From: Heliocidaris erythrogramma
Taxonomy: Eukaryota; Echinodermata; Echinoidea; Camarodonta; Echinometridae
Assembly: GCA_025617745.1 (NCBI GenBank)
Contig: CM046867.1
Span: 27,644,705 to 27,708,704 of the forward strand
Length of the DNA: 64,000 nucleotides
Reading direction: 5' to 3'
The position numbers were made by a program, and so were the translations under genes. Positions within the stretch are counted from its first letter, which is position 1. Each line of letters begins with the position of its first letter. Positions 1 through 10,690 of the stretch are shown here, piece after piece. The notes under the pieces are model-generated. The model made no database searches and was not told the DNA's origin. It worked only from the letters and a program-made list of their open reading frames with translations.

Positions 1-60
1 TCGAACCTGTCATCTACTGCTTGCCGGGCAGCGACTTAACCACCAGGCTATTACGGCCAA
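1..60 (-). mobile_element. tRNA-derived SINE head (truncated by window edge)
   Basis: On the reverse complement this stretch has an A-box-like TAGCCTGGTGG (plus-strand 41-51) and, about 35 bases later, the start of a B box (GGTTCGA, plus-strand 1-7). This is the spacing of a pol III tRNA-type promoter. The cloverleaf is not intact and the rest of the element lies before base 1, so I call a SINE head rather than a tRNA gene. Confidence 0.6.
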
Positions 61-445
61 GTCACGATGAAGTGGAATTCACGATTAACACTGGGAGTAA
101 AATGCCTAAAAATTTGTTTACAAATTAAAATTCCTCCCATCAAGCTTCTTCGTTTACTAACCATATTCAAGTTGTTTGTAAAGTCATGTGTAACTTTACA
201 AACAGCTTTATGAAACACCCTCCTGGTCAGTTTCTATTCGGCAGTAAACGGTTTCAGGATAGGATGACCGTGTAAAAATATGTTTCTGTTCGCAGGAGCT
301 CTTTTGTGGACTTTCCATAGTAAAAGTGAGATATTCATGCTGCAATATTTGTGTATTCCTTTGTGCTTTACAGAGTTCTTTTAGAGCTTTGCAGAGATAA
401 ATTGCTCTCCGCTCACATGAATTGGTTTTGTTTGTTTTTGTGTAG
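61..445. other. JADE intron remainder with a MITE end
   Basis: No exon is visible. Bases about 183-226 (GTGTAACTTTAC, then AAACAGCTTTATGAAACACC) match one end of the fold-back element at 43978-44220, so this is a solo terminal fragment of that family. The stretch ends in a T-rich acceptor (tgtag) before the exon at 446. Confidence 0.5.
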
Positions 446-544
446 GTGAAGACATGTAAGACTGCATATCATGTGACCTGCGGGTTTGGTAATGGACTGG
501 AGATGAAGACATACTTAGATGAGGAGGCAGATGTTAGGTTTAGG
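446..544 (+). CDS. JADE: JADE exon: end of extended PHD, part 1
   Basis: 99 nt, phase 0 at both ends, acceptor tgtag, donor gtaagt. It encodes VKTCKTAYHVTC, then GLEMKTYLDEE, including Cys/His zinc ligands of the second (extended) PHD finger. The vertebrate family usually has CAFE after the VT; here it reads CGFG. Confidence 0.92.
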
Positions 545-3500
545 GTAAGTTGCAAATATCTTGATGCAATGACCTAACTTTTGTTAATTCAAACTGTTGA
601 TTTGATCACCTGATTTATGTTTTTTGTCAGTAAATCCCTTTAATGTCTACTTGCAATAATCTGAATGCCAGTATTCCTGTTTATCAGAATTTTGAATGCT
701 GTGTCTTTAGTTTCATATAGCAATTCAATGCCTTTATATTCTCCAGTATACACAAATTGACACTTGACCGAGTCTTCTCGAGTGCATTATACATCGAAAG
801 AGGATTATTCTTTATTTTCTTTGAATGAGCAGCTTGATGCTCTTTTGGTCAATACAAAAAAATTATCTGCTTATTTTTTGAGAAATATTGTGCTTTTTTT
901 GTGATCTTTCTGTGATTTATCTTTGCATAGAACTCTATACATTCTACAACTTTTGAAGTGTGAATCAAAGTTACTAATAGTATCTTTGAATACTTCTTCA
1001 CATTTTACCATGAAAATATTACTATTGCAGTCGTATTGCCTGAAGCACACCAAGGCAAGACGAGAGATGGACGGTTTGGATGCTAAGCTAGGTACACCTG
1101 ATAAAACTCATGGAACACCTAAGAAAGATATCAAGGAGATGACTCAGGAGGAGAGAGCCAATGAAAGAGCAATAAGGTACACACTGAAAATTTTTAATTT
1201 TTAATGGCTAAATTTTGTTTTAGTCAAAGCTAATCTCTTTTACCTTGCAGTCATGTGCACTTGTTCTTTTAGGAACTGTAATCTTTATCTTTGGCTGAAT
1301 CTCACTTATATTTTGGATGATCTTTCACCATCAGAATTCAGCTAGTGACGGAAGAGTTCTACCGCTACACAAAGTTAAAGGACATTGTGTCTTCGCTTGG
1401 TATGAAGGATGATGTGGAAATGGTAGACGTGGTCTACGAATACTGGAAACTCAAAAGAAAGGTAAGTTCTTATTTCTGTGCTTTGTTCATAAACGTCTGC
1501 TTTTTTCCCCAAAAGGCACCAAATTTTAGGCCACGTTTAAACCCTGCCTGAGTGGATAGAGTCAATCCATTGATTTATGGAGTGCCAAATGTAACTCTCT
1601 ACTTCCTTTAAAAAACACCTAGATGCTGTAATTAACAAAATGATGTAAAAACTTGATTCTATGAAACTAATTTCTCATTTCCATTTCATGACCAAATTTA
1701 TTATTTTTATTTTTTTTACATGATGCCAGTACTTTATTCAGAACTTATGGGTTGACACCAATAAATCGGACAACTAACTTTAGCCAGGTTTAATTATACC
1801 TGCTGGTCATGTTTGAATGATTGCCTTTGATTTTGTTTCAAGTTGATAATCATCATTGTCAAAATAATTTGTTTTGTCCTTATGTCAAATTTGAATGAAA
1901 TTATGATTAGAATGATTTTTGTTAATAGCACTTGACCAGGTAATATTTCGTTATAGCTTGTAATTATCACTCAAAATGAAAGACACTGACTTGCCTGAAT
2001 TACAAGTTTGATAAGATGCAAGTGTATATGATAAAGATATAAGAATGACTCCCAATTTTTGATAGTCATTTTTTCTCCACTTGTTTATCAACTAATCTCA
2101 AATAAGTAGATGAGTGATAATAAGCGATCAAAGAATAGTTTTAAATGAAGACACATTGAAGCTTTTTTGTCTTGCTCTCATCAAAACAAAATGCAAGAAT
2201 GAACAGAATGCCAAAATCAAACAAGATAAACAGGAACGAAAGGGTAACTAAGTGCTTGAAAAAGATAATTTGCTCAGAGCTTGTTATCTTTTTCTTCGCC
2301 CTTAATTCTTGTTTATATTGTCTGTTTTCAGCCATCCATTTGTTAGCCAAATATCTTCAGTGTGTCGTTATTTAAAGCTTTTCGGCTGATTTTAAATGTG
2401 ATTTGGTTCAAAATACTAACTATAGTAACCTGTATGTCCTTACAGTCTGGTCACAACAAGCCCCTGGTAACACCTACCAAGGAGGTCGGTAGCTTAGGAT
2501 CAAACGAAGAGTACAACCTCACTGCCAGGATGAAGATGTTTGTACACTTACGACAAGATCTAGAAAGGGTGAGTTATAGAGTTTCATTATCTAGGAAGGC
2601 AGAGTTGTGGCAATTATTTTGCCATGGGGCAAGTGAAATGGGCTAAGGGTAAGCTAAGTCTTATCCGACTAGATATTGAATGCATGCTCTGTTTGAAATT
2701 TGTGTCTGAACCTGTCATGCATATTTTGGGCATCTAATTTTTATCCCTTGTTCTGTCTTATTTTTATGCGCAAGTTTTTAAAGAACCTTTTCTATCAATG
2801 TTGTGCAGGTATTTCTATCAAACCAAATCAATTGATTAGAGAAACCTGAACAAATGTTATTCTTAGGCTGTGAAAATACATGTAGTATGGTATCAAGGTT
2901 ACAGTATTTGTACTAAAGGTATTACAAGACAACCTCAGAGTTCATTCCAAACTTAATATGGAGCTTACTGGTAAATTGCTTTATTTTTCAATTCTATTAT
3001 AGCCTCAGAAGGTAAACTAGTTGAATGAAAATGAAAAAAATACCCACAAGAACATGTTCATTGTACCTGTTAGTACTTTACCCTACACACTTTTAATAAT
3101 TCTCCACATTCTGTTTGTCTTTGTCAGGTGCGTAACCTGTGTTACATGGTGCAGAGACGTGAGAAGTTAAGTCGACAACTAAGTGTGCTGAGTCAGAGTA
3201 TATTCCGCAAACAATGTGACATGCATGCAGCTGGTGTGGAGAGGTTCAGTCAGGAAGATCTAGAATGGGCCATCAAGGTCGGAAAGTTTGCCATTCACTT
3301 GCCTGTCTCTGATTCAGAGGCTACATTGACGGACACTACAACGTCTAAAGACTGTGATACAGATGAGAGATTGTCCAAAGACTGTGATACGGATGATAGA
3401 AGCGAGAGGGAGAATGAAGGGGATGCTTCAGAAAGGACAGCAGAAACACAGAATGGTGGTGACACAGATGCAATATCAAGTGCGGAGGAGGAGTCAGATA

Positions 3501-5497
3501 CTAGGAAAGATAGTGACAAAGAATGCAATGATCAGGAAAGCGAGGATGAGAAAATGGAAGTAGCAGAAGGCGACGATGTTGTGAAAACAGAGGAAGAAGA
3601 GGAGGAGGATGAGGAGGAGACGGCGACGATTGTGAAAAAGGAAGATGATAAGGTTGAAAAGGAAGGGGAGGTTTCAAATGATGAGGAAAAGGAGGAGGAA
3701 GAGGAGGAGGAAGAAAAGGAGGAAGAGGAGGAGGAAGAAAAGGAAGAGAAAGAGGAGGAAGTGAAAGAGGAAGAAGAGGAAGAGGAAGAGGAGAAGGTTG
3801 AAGAAAGGAATATCAACGAAGTGCAGGAAGATCTTGAAGAAGCAAAGGAACGACTAAAGGAGGAGGTGAATGAGGAAAAAGAAATCGAAAAGGAAAGTCA
3901 GAAGGAAGTGGAGGAGGAGGAGGAGAATTGGACAAACAAAAGAAGGTTAAGGGTGCGGGCAGTAGACAAAAAGGATGACAACGTTAAAAAGAAAGAGGAA
4001 AAGGATGTGAAAGCTATGTCTGTTACAATCAAGGAGGAAAAAGAGGATTCGGGAAAAGAATCAGTGTATGAAAAGATGAAGGAATCAACTGATGAAGAGG
4101 AAGGAATGGTGGAGGTGAAGGAGGAGGAGGAAGAAGAGGAGGAGGAGGACAAAGAGGAGAAGGAGGAGGACAAGGAGGAGGACAAGGAGGAGGACGAGGA
4201 AGTGGAGGAGGAGAAAGAGGAGGAGGAGGAGGAGGAGAATACAAAGGAGGAAGATGATGCAAAGGAAGAGGAGGAACCAGATGATGATGAGGATGCAACA
4301 GATTTGTTATTGCAAATCAATGAAAAGATAAAGGAGTATGATGAAGAGGAGGAGGATCCGGTTGCACATTTGAATCAGATTGAAGAAAGAACGAAAGCAG
4401 AAGTGGTGATAAAGCGTAATGATTACATTAGCAACCTGAGGCTTGTGAGCCCGCATCGTAGTAGAGAGTCTTCAGTGAGTAACGATCGTTGTAGTTCACC
4501 CAGGAGTGCTGATGCGGATGAGTCGGATATCGCTGATGATTCAGATAGAGAAAATTCTTTCATCATCAGAAGATCTTTGCCTGTGTCACCTCCATGCCTT
4601 GAAGCAAGAAGGGAGGAGAAAGTGACAGAAACGGAGGACATTCAGTCAGAGACCTCACACAGTATAGCGCACGAGGATGAAATTGAGGGACCGTTTGTGA
4701 AATCTTGTGAGGATTCTGTTGTGAGTAATGATACAGAACATAGACACAGTGGAGAGTCTGAGCCTCCGCTCAGCAGGCCATCTCTCAAACGGAAAATATC
4801 TCTGAAAGCCATCCGTGAAGCGGAGATGCGCAAGAATGGCATGTCCAAAAAGCGAAAGCGAGACTCGCACCACCGGAAGACGAAAAACAGGAAAAGGAGA
4901 AGTAGCGAAGAAATGAGCGATCAACCAGTGTACAGTATTGTTAGGACTCCCACCCGTGAATCACCCAGTAAGATATCAATAAAGATTCACAGTCCATCAA
5001 AGGTCTCGCCTAAAAAGTTACAGTTGGACGAGGAAGCAACTAAACTGAGACGGCACGTCTTGTCCATCAGTGCCTCGCCGAGACCTAGTCTGAAAAGTTA
5101 CCGTATCCCTAAGAAGAAACCTATCATATCACACACGTTGTCTAACGGACCAGCAAAGAAAGAACCCCCTGAGATTGATCCGTTTGAGTTTGTAGACGAG
5201 TTGGAAGAACCTGTTCATAAACCTGAAACGAGAAGCAGGCGGAAACTGATAGAAGACGAGCTTGACAGCGAGAGCAGCTGCAGCGATAGGCAGTTTGAAA
5301 GTGTTGACAAGGAGGTGAGCATGTGTTTACAAGGGAGGGAATCCCCCTACAAAGGGGAAGGGGAAGAGAACGTTACTCCTGCCAGTTTGACGGCAAAGGC
5401 AAACATTGCGCGAGAGGAGAGGTTGAAGAAACGCAACCTTAGCTCCAGGATACGAGATGCAGCTGTACGTTTCCTGAATTCAGCAATCAATCTCTAG
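446..5497 (+). CDS. JADE: JADE-family PHD-finger protein, 3' five coding exons
   Basis: Joined exons 446-544, 1031-1176, 1335-1461, 2446-2568 and 3128-5497 read through in frame with GT/AG junctions and matching phases (0,2,0,0). The 5' part encodes the end of the extended PHD domain (AYHVTCGFGNGLEMKTYL, then SYCLKHT). It is followed by the conserved EEFYRYTKLKDIVSSLG and YEYWKLKRK block and by FVHLRQDLERVRNLCYMV, RREK. All are hallmarks of JADE1/2/3. Family knowledge: JADE proteins scaffold the HBO1(KAT7)-ING4/5-MEAF6 histone H3/H4 acetyltransferase complex in the nucleus, with the PHD fingers reading the H3 tail. The EPL1-like N-terminus and first PHD finger lie upstream of the window. The last exon is unusually long and acidic. 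JADE1, 2 and 3 cannot be told apart here; an invertebrate probably has a single pro-orthologue. Confidence 0.93.
1031..1176 (+). CDS. JADE: JADE exon: end of extended PHD, part 2
   Basis: 146 nt, acceptor attgcag, donor gtacac (AG|gtacac), ends in phase 2. It starts with SYCLKHT, the last zinc ligands of the extended PHD (C..H), followed by a hydrophilic linker with KEMTQEERANERAI. Confidence 0.9.
1335..1461 (+). CDS. JADE: JADE exon: conserved post-PHD helical block
   Basis: 127 nt, acceptor atcag, donor gtaagt. It completes the split Arg codon and encodes IQLVTEEFYRYTKLKDIV and YEYWKLKRK. This matches the conserved segment after the PHD fingers in JADE proteins (family pattern: EEFY...V...LGL...DFIYQFWKLKRK). 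Confidence 0.92.
2446..2568 (+). CDS. JADE: JADE exon: HLRQDLER block
   Basis: 123 nt, phase 0 at both ends, acceptor ttacag, donor gtgagt. It encodes SGHNKPLVTP and RMKMFVHLRQDLER, the family-specific segment that continues directly into VRNLCYMVQRREK in the next exon. Confidence 0.92.
3128..5497 (+). CDS. JADE: JADE terminal exon with giant Glu-rich tract
   Basis: 789 codons plus TAG, acceptor ttgtcag. Residues 1-60 of the exon are the conserved VRNLCYMVQRREKLSRQL region. Residues about 55-105 are Asp/Glu/Ser-rich with a short internal duplication (SKDCDTDER/SKDCDTDDR). Residues about 140-400 are dominated by Glu and Asp with interspersed Lys, probably disordered or a charged helix. The rest is Ser/Arg/Lys-rich with basic clusters (KKRKRD, KNRKRR) that look like nuclear localisation signals, ending in SSRIRDAAVRFLNSAINL. 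Human JADE1 is about 840 residues in total, so this single exon nearly equals a whole vertebrate protein. Confidence 0.9.
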   Translation: MRNLCYMVQRREKLSRQLSVLSQSIFRKQCDMHAAGVERFSQEDLEWAIKVGKFAIHLPVSDSEATLTDTTTSKDCDTDERLSKDCDTDDRSERENEGDASERTAETQNGGDTDAISSAEEESDTRKDSDKECNDQESEDEKMEVAEGDDVVKTEEEEEEDEEETATIVKKEDDKVEKEGEVSNDEEKEEEEEEEEKEEEEEEEKEEKEEEVKEEEEEEEEEKVEERNINEVQEDLEEAKERLKEEVNEEKEIEKESQKEVEEEEENWTNKRRLRVRAVDKKDDNVKKKEEKDVKAMSVTIKEEKEDSGKESVYEKMKESTDEEEGMVEVKEEEEEEEEEDKEEKEEDKEEDKEEDEEVEEEKEEEEEEENTKEEDDAKEEEEPDDDEDATDLLLQINEKIKEYDEEEEDPVAHLNQIEERTKAEVVIKRNDYISNLRLVSPHRSRESSVSNDRCSSPRSADADESDIADDSDRENSFIIRRSLPVSPPCLEARREEKVTETEDIQSETSHSIAHEDEIEGPFVKSCEDSVVSNDTEHRHSGESEPPLSRPSLKRKISLKAIREAEMRKNGMSKKRKRDSHHRKTKNRKRRSSEEMSDQPVYSIVRTPTRESPSKISIKIHSPSKVSPKKLQLDEEATKLRRHVLSISASPRPSLKSYRIPKKKPIISHTLSNGPAKKEPPEIDPFEFVDELEEPVHKPETRSRRKLIEDELDSESSCSDRQFESVDKEVSMCLQGRESPYKGEGEENVTPASLTAKANIAREERLKKRNLSSRIRDAAVRFLNSAINL
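3590..4300 (+). repeat. GAG/GAA purine triplet tract inside JADE
   Basis: A long, nearly uninterrupted purine run of GAG, GAA, GAC and AAG codons in frame with the JADE exon. It encodes poly-Glu/Lys/Asp. The opposite strand gives spurious Ser- and Pro-rich open frames. The mix of GAA and GAG interruptions argues for an old, selected tract rather than a fresh expansion. Confidence 0.9.
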
Positions 5498-6692
5498 CAT
5501 TTGGCAATTGCAACACCAGCCTAATTCAGGGATCACCTTTACAGCTCAGGCTTCTCAGAAAGACCAAATATTCATGGTTTGATTGCACCTGTTATTCTTC
5601 ATTCTTTCCTCTCTTTCTGAAGATGGACAGTGCTTTAAGTACAGGGTGTGTAGCAAAATAGATGCAGCTGTGGTGTCAAATAGCATTTGTAGTGCCATAT
5701 ACCTTGACAAGTTGTTACTCTAAGGCCATAATCTGTAGTAGTTCAAACCAGTCAGAACCAGTTTGAAATGAATAAAAAATCTCTCTTACTGTTGATGTCA
5801 ATTCTCATCCTGATAAAATCAGAAGAAAAACTGCAATTAGCAGGATAAAATTAGAACACAATTTCATTGAAAGAGTACATTTTATTCAACATGCAAATAA
5901 TGATTGTCCAGTGATTATGTTTTAGATAGTTCATGTCTTGTGAAAGTTGATACTTTGTTGTGGGTTTTTCATACATTCCCCCCCCCCCCCATGCATGCAA
6001 GAAGTTGCCCTATCAAATGGCAAACCTTTGACCTTTGAACTCTTCAGTCATTGTGATCATTCCATATTGATAGCAGTATGAGATAAATCTAGACCAGTGG
6101 TTTGTAACCAGAGCTTGTAATACCCATGGAATCATTTAATTTTTTTTTCCAAGGGCCAGTTGGTACAGAATGGGACATAAATAAAATAAATTCTCTTAAA
6201 TGATCATTCATCGTTTAGGGGGATCATTATACTGACCAAGAATGTCTGATGGGGTTAAGGTAGTTATTCAGAATGTTTGATTGGTTTATTTGGGTGAAGA
6301 GGTTTTAAAACGGTCTTGGTAATATCAGGAGCCATAGATGTATTACACAATTTAGCAGTACTGTTTAAATTTTAAGTAAACTGTCACACAAATACCAGAA
6401 CCAATTACTTGGGTTTGTTGTGCGATCTATTCTACTTCGTCTATGAAATATATGGTCCTCTCACTCTCAGACGGTGGAATATCTTTAACTCACTAGTGTT
6501 GCATGTATGTGTCACCAACATCTAATAGTACATTATTCTTTAAAACAAAACTTGACAGTACATGCACCTTTAGTATTACAATTGGAATTGACTTTGAGCA
6601 GTAATATTTTATTAGGGCATCCGTTGATGGAAGCACACTTCTTTGCACGGCTTGACACCAGACGCCAGGCACACGGTGTCCAAAATCAAAGT
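5498..6692 (+). other. JADE 3' UTR and downstream sequence
   Basis: Non-coding after the TAG. AATAAA at 5771-5776 is the first credible polyadenylation signal. AATAAA-like strings recur near 6180-6190. A C12 run sits at about 5980-5991. No other gene is seen. Confidence 0.6.
5771..5776 (+). promoter_or_regulatory. candidate JADE polyadenylation signal
   Basis: Canonical AATAAA 274 bases after the JADE stop codon, in AT-rich sequence. Another AATAAA at about 11225 could serve a much longer 3' end. Confidence 0.4.
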
Positions 6693-6972
6693 CCAACCCC
6701 CCAAATTTCACAAATTTAACATGGAGCTGATGCATACAGACCCTAAAGTTTTCAATCTGGCTCCTACAAAAATGTTGATGTTGAACCCCTTCTATTTGGA
6801 TTGTTTAAAATATTGAATAAGAGGTAGTAAGCCCTTTCATTTCAGCCTTATTCCCATATCATGCGATAAACCGCCTCATAATACTGTTGCTGCTAAATAA
6901 AACGACACTGAAATCTTTCGGGTCTGTATGCTTGAGCCCCCTGTTCAAATTTTGAAAATTTTGGGCTAGGGG
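6693..6972. mobile_element. fold-back MITE, ~70-bp arms
   Basis: The left arm (CCCCCCAAATTTCAC, GATGCATACAGACCC) pairs with the reverse complement of the right arm (AGCATACAGACCCGAAAG, CAAAATTT, GCCC...). The arms are imperfect at about 75-80 percent by eye and there is no open frame inside. It is interpreted as a non-autonomous DNA element. Confidence 0.55.
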
Positions 6973-7288
6973 CTAATTATGAAAGTTATGTTATCTTTGA
7001 TGTAAAATGATGTTATTGAAATTGCGTGGAATGGACACATATTATGGGTGCTTGCGCAGAAGTCGCTTAACTTGCCAGCTTTACTCAGACATTAACCAAT
7101 GACTTGTCCTTATTTTAATCTGTTATGAAAATTAACATCGTTTTCAGAATACCAGCCCTGGTGTTTATACTTGGGGCCCATGTCTGGATGTCTTGTGTCA
7201 AGCAATGAATTTTATCTCAATTATCAATAGATTTCTTCTGTTTAAGTGTCCGATTAATTTCTAGTCCCATATATATGATCCTGTATTT

Positions 7289-7703
7289 GGGCAATTCCAG
7301 CGTAACGGATATGACAGTCACACCATTTTCTGGTTATTTAAGACAGCTTTAATCAAAACGCAATAGTCCTAGAATATATTTAAGTAACTGAATCAGACAC
7401 ATTTGACTATCGGGGCCATACACAGCGAATTTCACAGTATATCACTGAATAGTTGGAAGAGAAAAATGGACCGTAACGGACATGACACCATGCTATATAT
7501 GGTGTCATGTCCGTTACGGTTACAAAGAGTCCTTTTGCTCTTCAACTTTTTAGTGATACACAGTGTACTGTGTATGGCCCTGACAGTCAAATGTGTCTGA
7601 TTCAGTTACTAAAATATATTTTAGGACTCTTGGTTTTGATTAAAACTGTCTTAAATAACCAGAAAATGGTGTGACTGTCATGTCCATTGCGCGGGAATTG
7701 CCC
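7289..7703. mobile_element. near-perfect palindromic MITE (family A), 415 bp
   Basis: The ends are GGGCAATTCC and its complement GGAATTGCCC. The two halves mirror each other over almost the whole length. At the centre (7470-7520) ACCGTAACGGACATGACACC faces its reverse complement across about 10 bases. A decayed second copy (at least its right half) forms the outer layer at 51405-52893. No coding capacity. Confidence 0.85.
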
Positions 7704-8320
7704 TTCTGTCCTCCCCAAGTGTATGCTATTTTCATTAAGATTATGCATCTTACTCCAAACAATGTCATAATACATGTAATGGGGATTCCATTTAATGTGT
7801 TATTATCTTAACATGGAATTCCGCTTCAAATACTCAATAGTTACATTTGGAAAGTTACAGTTAAGGTGATATCGCAAGAAAGAGTCTGTGTACTGTGTGT
7901 TTGTATGTATCTTGTTTTTGATCATCCACTTCAATATCTCGATTTCCTTTAGAAACATGATATGAATGTGTAAAATGCTACTTTGTCTTGTCTTACCAGT
8001 GCTGCAATTACCGTTTCTTATTTGGAATATGATTTATCGAATATCAAAAGTGCATTGACCTTATCGCAGATTTCTTATTCATTGTTTAAATATTCAGTTA
8101 TCATGTCTGTCATCGGTTGTCATTGGATTAGTTTGTGAGAGGAGAAAATACAGACAAAATATCTCACAAAATTTCTGAACTCTAACACAAAATTTTTTGA
8201 AGGAAAGTAGCACTTGAATGATATGTAGTTCTGAATAACTAGTTGATTCTTTTAATGGCAAGTATTATTACATGTATCAGGATATCTAGACATGGAAACG
8301 TCATGTAGTGTGCCACTTTA
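7704..8320. other. intergenic, no gene seen
   Basis: AT-rich sequence without splice-supported coding or clear repeat structure. Confidence 0.5.
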
Positions 8321-8550
8321 TAGAGTACCGAAGTGTGACGTCATACCGGCCAAGTTGTCAAGGTTGCTGGTTCCAAACAATTTTGTGCTAAACAATGGTG
8401 TGGTGATCACACCAGCTCTAAACAGTGAATTTGCCCTGCTCCAGCCCATTGCTTGAATGATTTCGCAGTGAACCTCATGCGCGGGTTTTGTTGTTTGGAA
8501 CCAGTAACCTGGACGACGGGCGAATATGACGTCAGCACTTCGGTACTCTT
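8321..8550. mobile_element. MITE with GTACCGAAGTG termini
   Basis: Left end AGAGTACCGAAGTG then TGACGTCAT; right end ATGACGTCA then CACTTCGGTACTCTT. About 25 bp of terminal inverted repeat surrounds about 180 bp. Each end carries a CRE-like TGACGTCA palindrome. Confidence 0.75.
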
Positions 8551-9970
8551 ATTGTAATTTCTCTTGAAATTTGAACCAGGTTTAGTTTACATGTAACTTG
8601 CTCAAAACTCTTGAAGTAAGATTGAAATTGTAAGTTATCAGTAAAACATCTTCGGATAATAACAAAGGGAGACTACTGTGAAACCATAAACATTAACTGC
8701 GTTCATTTTTGCAAAAAAAAGCCATTGGCAAAAGTGGTTAATTTTATTTTACAGTACGAAACCAACCATGCTGTCAAATTACATGTACTTTAGAATGATT
8801 GGTTTATGATGTAAAACAGTTGGAATCAAAAACACCATATTTGATTTTATCTTTGTCTTAACACTAATGCATTGAATACAATTTTGTTATTAAGGATGAA
8901 GATAGCAACTGATGCATTCTACTGGAGTTTTGTCATAGTGAGTTAAGCGAGGGTGGTTATTTTGTAAGTTGCGATACTTTCCGGAGTAGTTATTTGCAGT
9001 AAAAAAAAAAGTTCTGAAATATGAAATATGAACTCATCCTCTTTCTTCAGTGGCATGTTCTATTCACTTATTTAAGTTTTCAGTTATTTTAAAAAATATT
9101 GTTTATTTGCTCTATTTAGCATAATAGCTAGAATACTGCTTCCTTACTATTCCTACCCTTTTCATTGAGAGTTTTTTACTATTTGTCACATCGATCTCTA
9201 CCTCATGTGGATATGGCATTGTTAGCACGGCTCTATGCGAGCAGTTGATGCTGCCGCACAACCAGAATTAGGAGCCCTACATGCAAACACAGTACGTGGG
9301 ACATAGCGTGGGGCATCGTCTGCTGTGTACGATTCCAGTATACTCCTATTCGAAAGATATGTGATTTTTTATTAAAAAAGACATACTGATTGTCACATTA
9401 CATAGCCTTTAGAATTTGTAAGGGTACACTTGTTTTGCCTAATTTTGCAGTTAATTCGTGGAAAAGACTTCACAGTGCTGAATTATTTGATTCTAAAAAT
9501 GCATAAAATTGTATTGAAAGAGCACAGCGGCGGTGTTTTTCTGCAAGCCCAAACGTGGCGACCGGTCGCATCAAACGTAGAGGGCGTTGCTTTGTCCACT
9601 GGTAGAGATTGATGATTTGTCACAATGCCATCACAAAAGGATGTGTGCCTGGCACTTTACAGATGGAATAAGGCTCTACCCCTTATGGGATACTTTATTT
9701 CTTCATTGATACCCAGTATCATAGTAGCATCGGTCATAATTGCTTGCATACTCTTCCTTTTTTGTGTTTTTCGGCACATTTGTTAATTTACTAGCTCTAA
9801 ACAAGAACCAAAGTCTTTTTGATTTCATGACATAATTTGGAATAAATTCTCGTTTCCCTCACAATGCAATTCCACTTCAGGTGCAGTAAGACCTCGTCAT
9901 ATAGAACACTGTTATAATGAACTCTCATTACAACAATGTAGCTTCCTTGGTCCTAAGGAATTTGTGAAGA
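8551..9970. other. intergenic, pogo-like fragment near the end
   Basis: Mostly unremarkable AT-rich DNA. About 9888-9950 (GTAAGACCTCGTCATATAG, GTTATAATGAACTC) resembles the termini of the pogo-like element at 18521-18694, so it is probably a truncated relative. Confidence 0.4.
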
Positions 9971-10190
9971 TTACCGGGGGTCCCCTCGCTATTTGTAAGG
10001 ACCGCTATTCATTTAACACGCGTGTCCTTATGAATAGTTATGAATAGTGGTCCTTATGAATAGCGAGGTAATTTGTCTATGGTTTGCTCGCTATTCATAA
10101 GGACAGCTATTCATACAAAACCGCTATTCATTTTTAGTCACGCGTTATGGATAGCGGTCCTTATGACTACCGAGGTTACCCTGATTACCG
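9971..10190. repeat. cluster of bidirectional CGCTATTCATAAGGAC motifs
   Basis: The 12-16 base motif CGCTATTCATAAGGAC or its complement occurs at least seven times in both orientations, framed by TACCGGGGGTCCCCTCG and CCGAGGTTACC. This gives a multi-hairpin palindrome, probably a small fold-back element. Confidence 0.55.
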
Positions 10191-10378
10191 TACTGTCCAT
10201 TAGTACAATTATAGTGGGTCAATTGTCATTTGTTTGAAGCACTTGTCTGTTAATGTACATTAGGTTGATATTAATAAAGGTCAAGTTTTGTCATTTGCAA
10301 ATGTAATTTTTCTTGGTAAACATTAACACTCCTACCACATGGCTTGTGATGCATACTATCAAGATTACATTTCCTCAT

Positions 10379-10690
10379 CAAATCTGAGCATATCCCAAGC
10401 TCTGTGTAAAGACATTTAGGTATCGATTCACTTACATGAATGTTAAGGTGTGGGGCAGTGCTCAAGATCAAGTTTTGTTTGCATAATCAAATCTAATTGT
10501 ATGTAAAGTCAATTATGATATTGATTTCACTTACATAAATGTGAAGGTGTGGGGCAGTTCTCTCCATTAATTTAGTTTGCATTTCATAAATCAAATCTGA
10601 GCATATCTCAAGCGAGTCTGTAAAGATACAGAAGGTATTAATTCACTTACATGGATGTGAAGGTGTGGGGCAGTGCTTCAGATTAATATT
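10379..10690. repeat. three-copy tandem repeat, ~100-110 bp unit
   Basis: Three consecutive units share ATTCACTTACATGAATGT (variants), AAGGTGTGGGGCAGT and AAATCTGAGCATATC. The units have diverged by point changes and small indels. Confidence 0.75.

Noticed and set aside
1-60. A genuine tRNA gene at the window start
   Set aside because: Only A- and B-box-like elements are seen, the cloverleaf stems do not pair, and the rest is outside the window. A SINE head fits better.
3532-4320. Ser- and Pro-rich open frames on the minus strand opposite JADE
   Set aside because: They are the complement of GAG/GAA codons in the poly-Glu tract, with no independent support.
7403-7600. 65-codon frame in the palindrome
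   Set aside because: Lies entirely in the fold-back MITE with mirrored halves; no protein family.
9430-9612. 60-codon plus-strand frame (LIRGKDFTVLNYLILK)
   Set aside because: No homology recognised, no splice partners, short.
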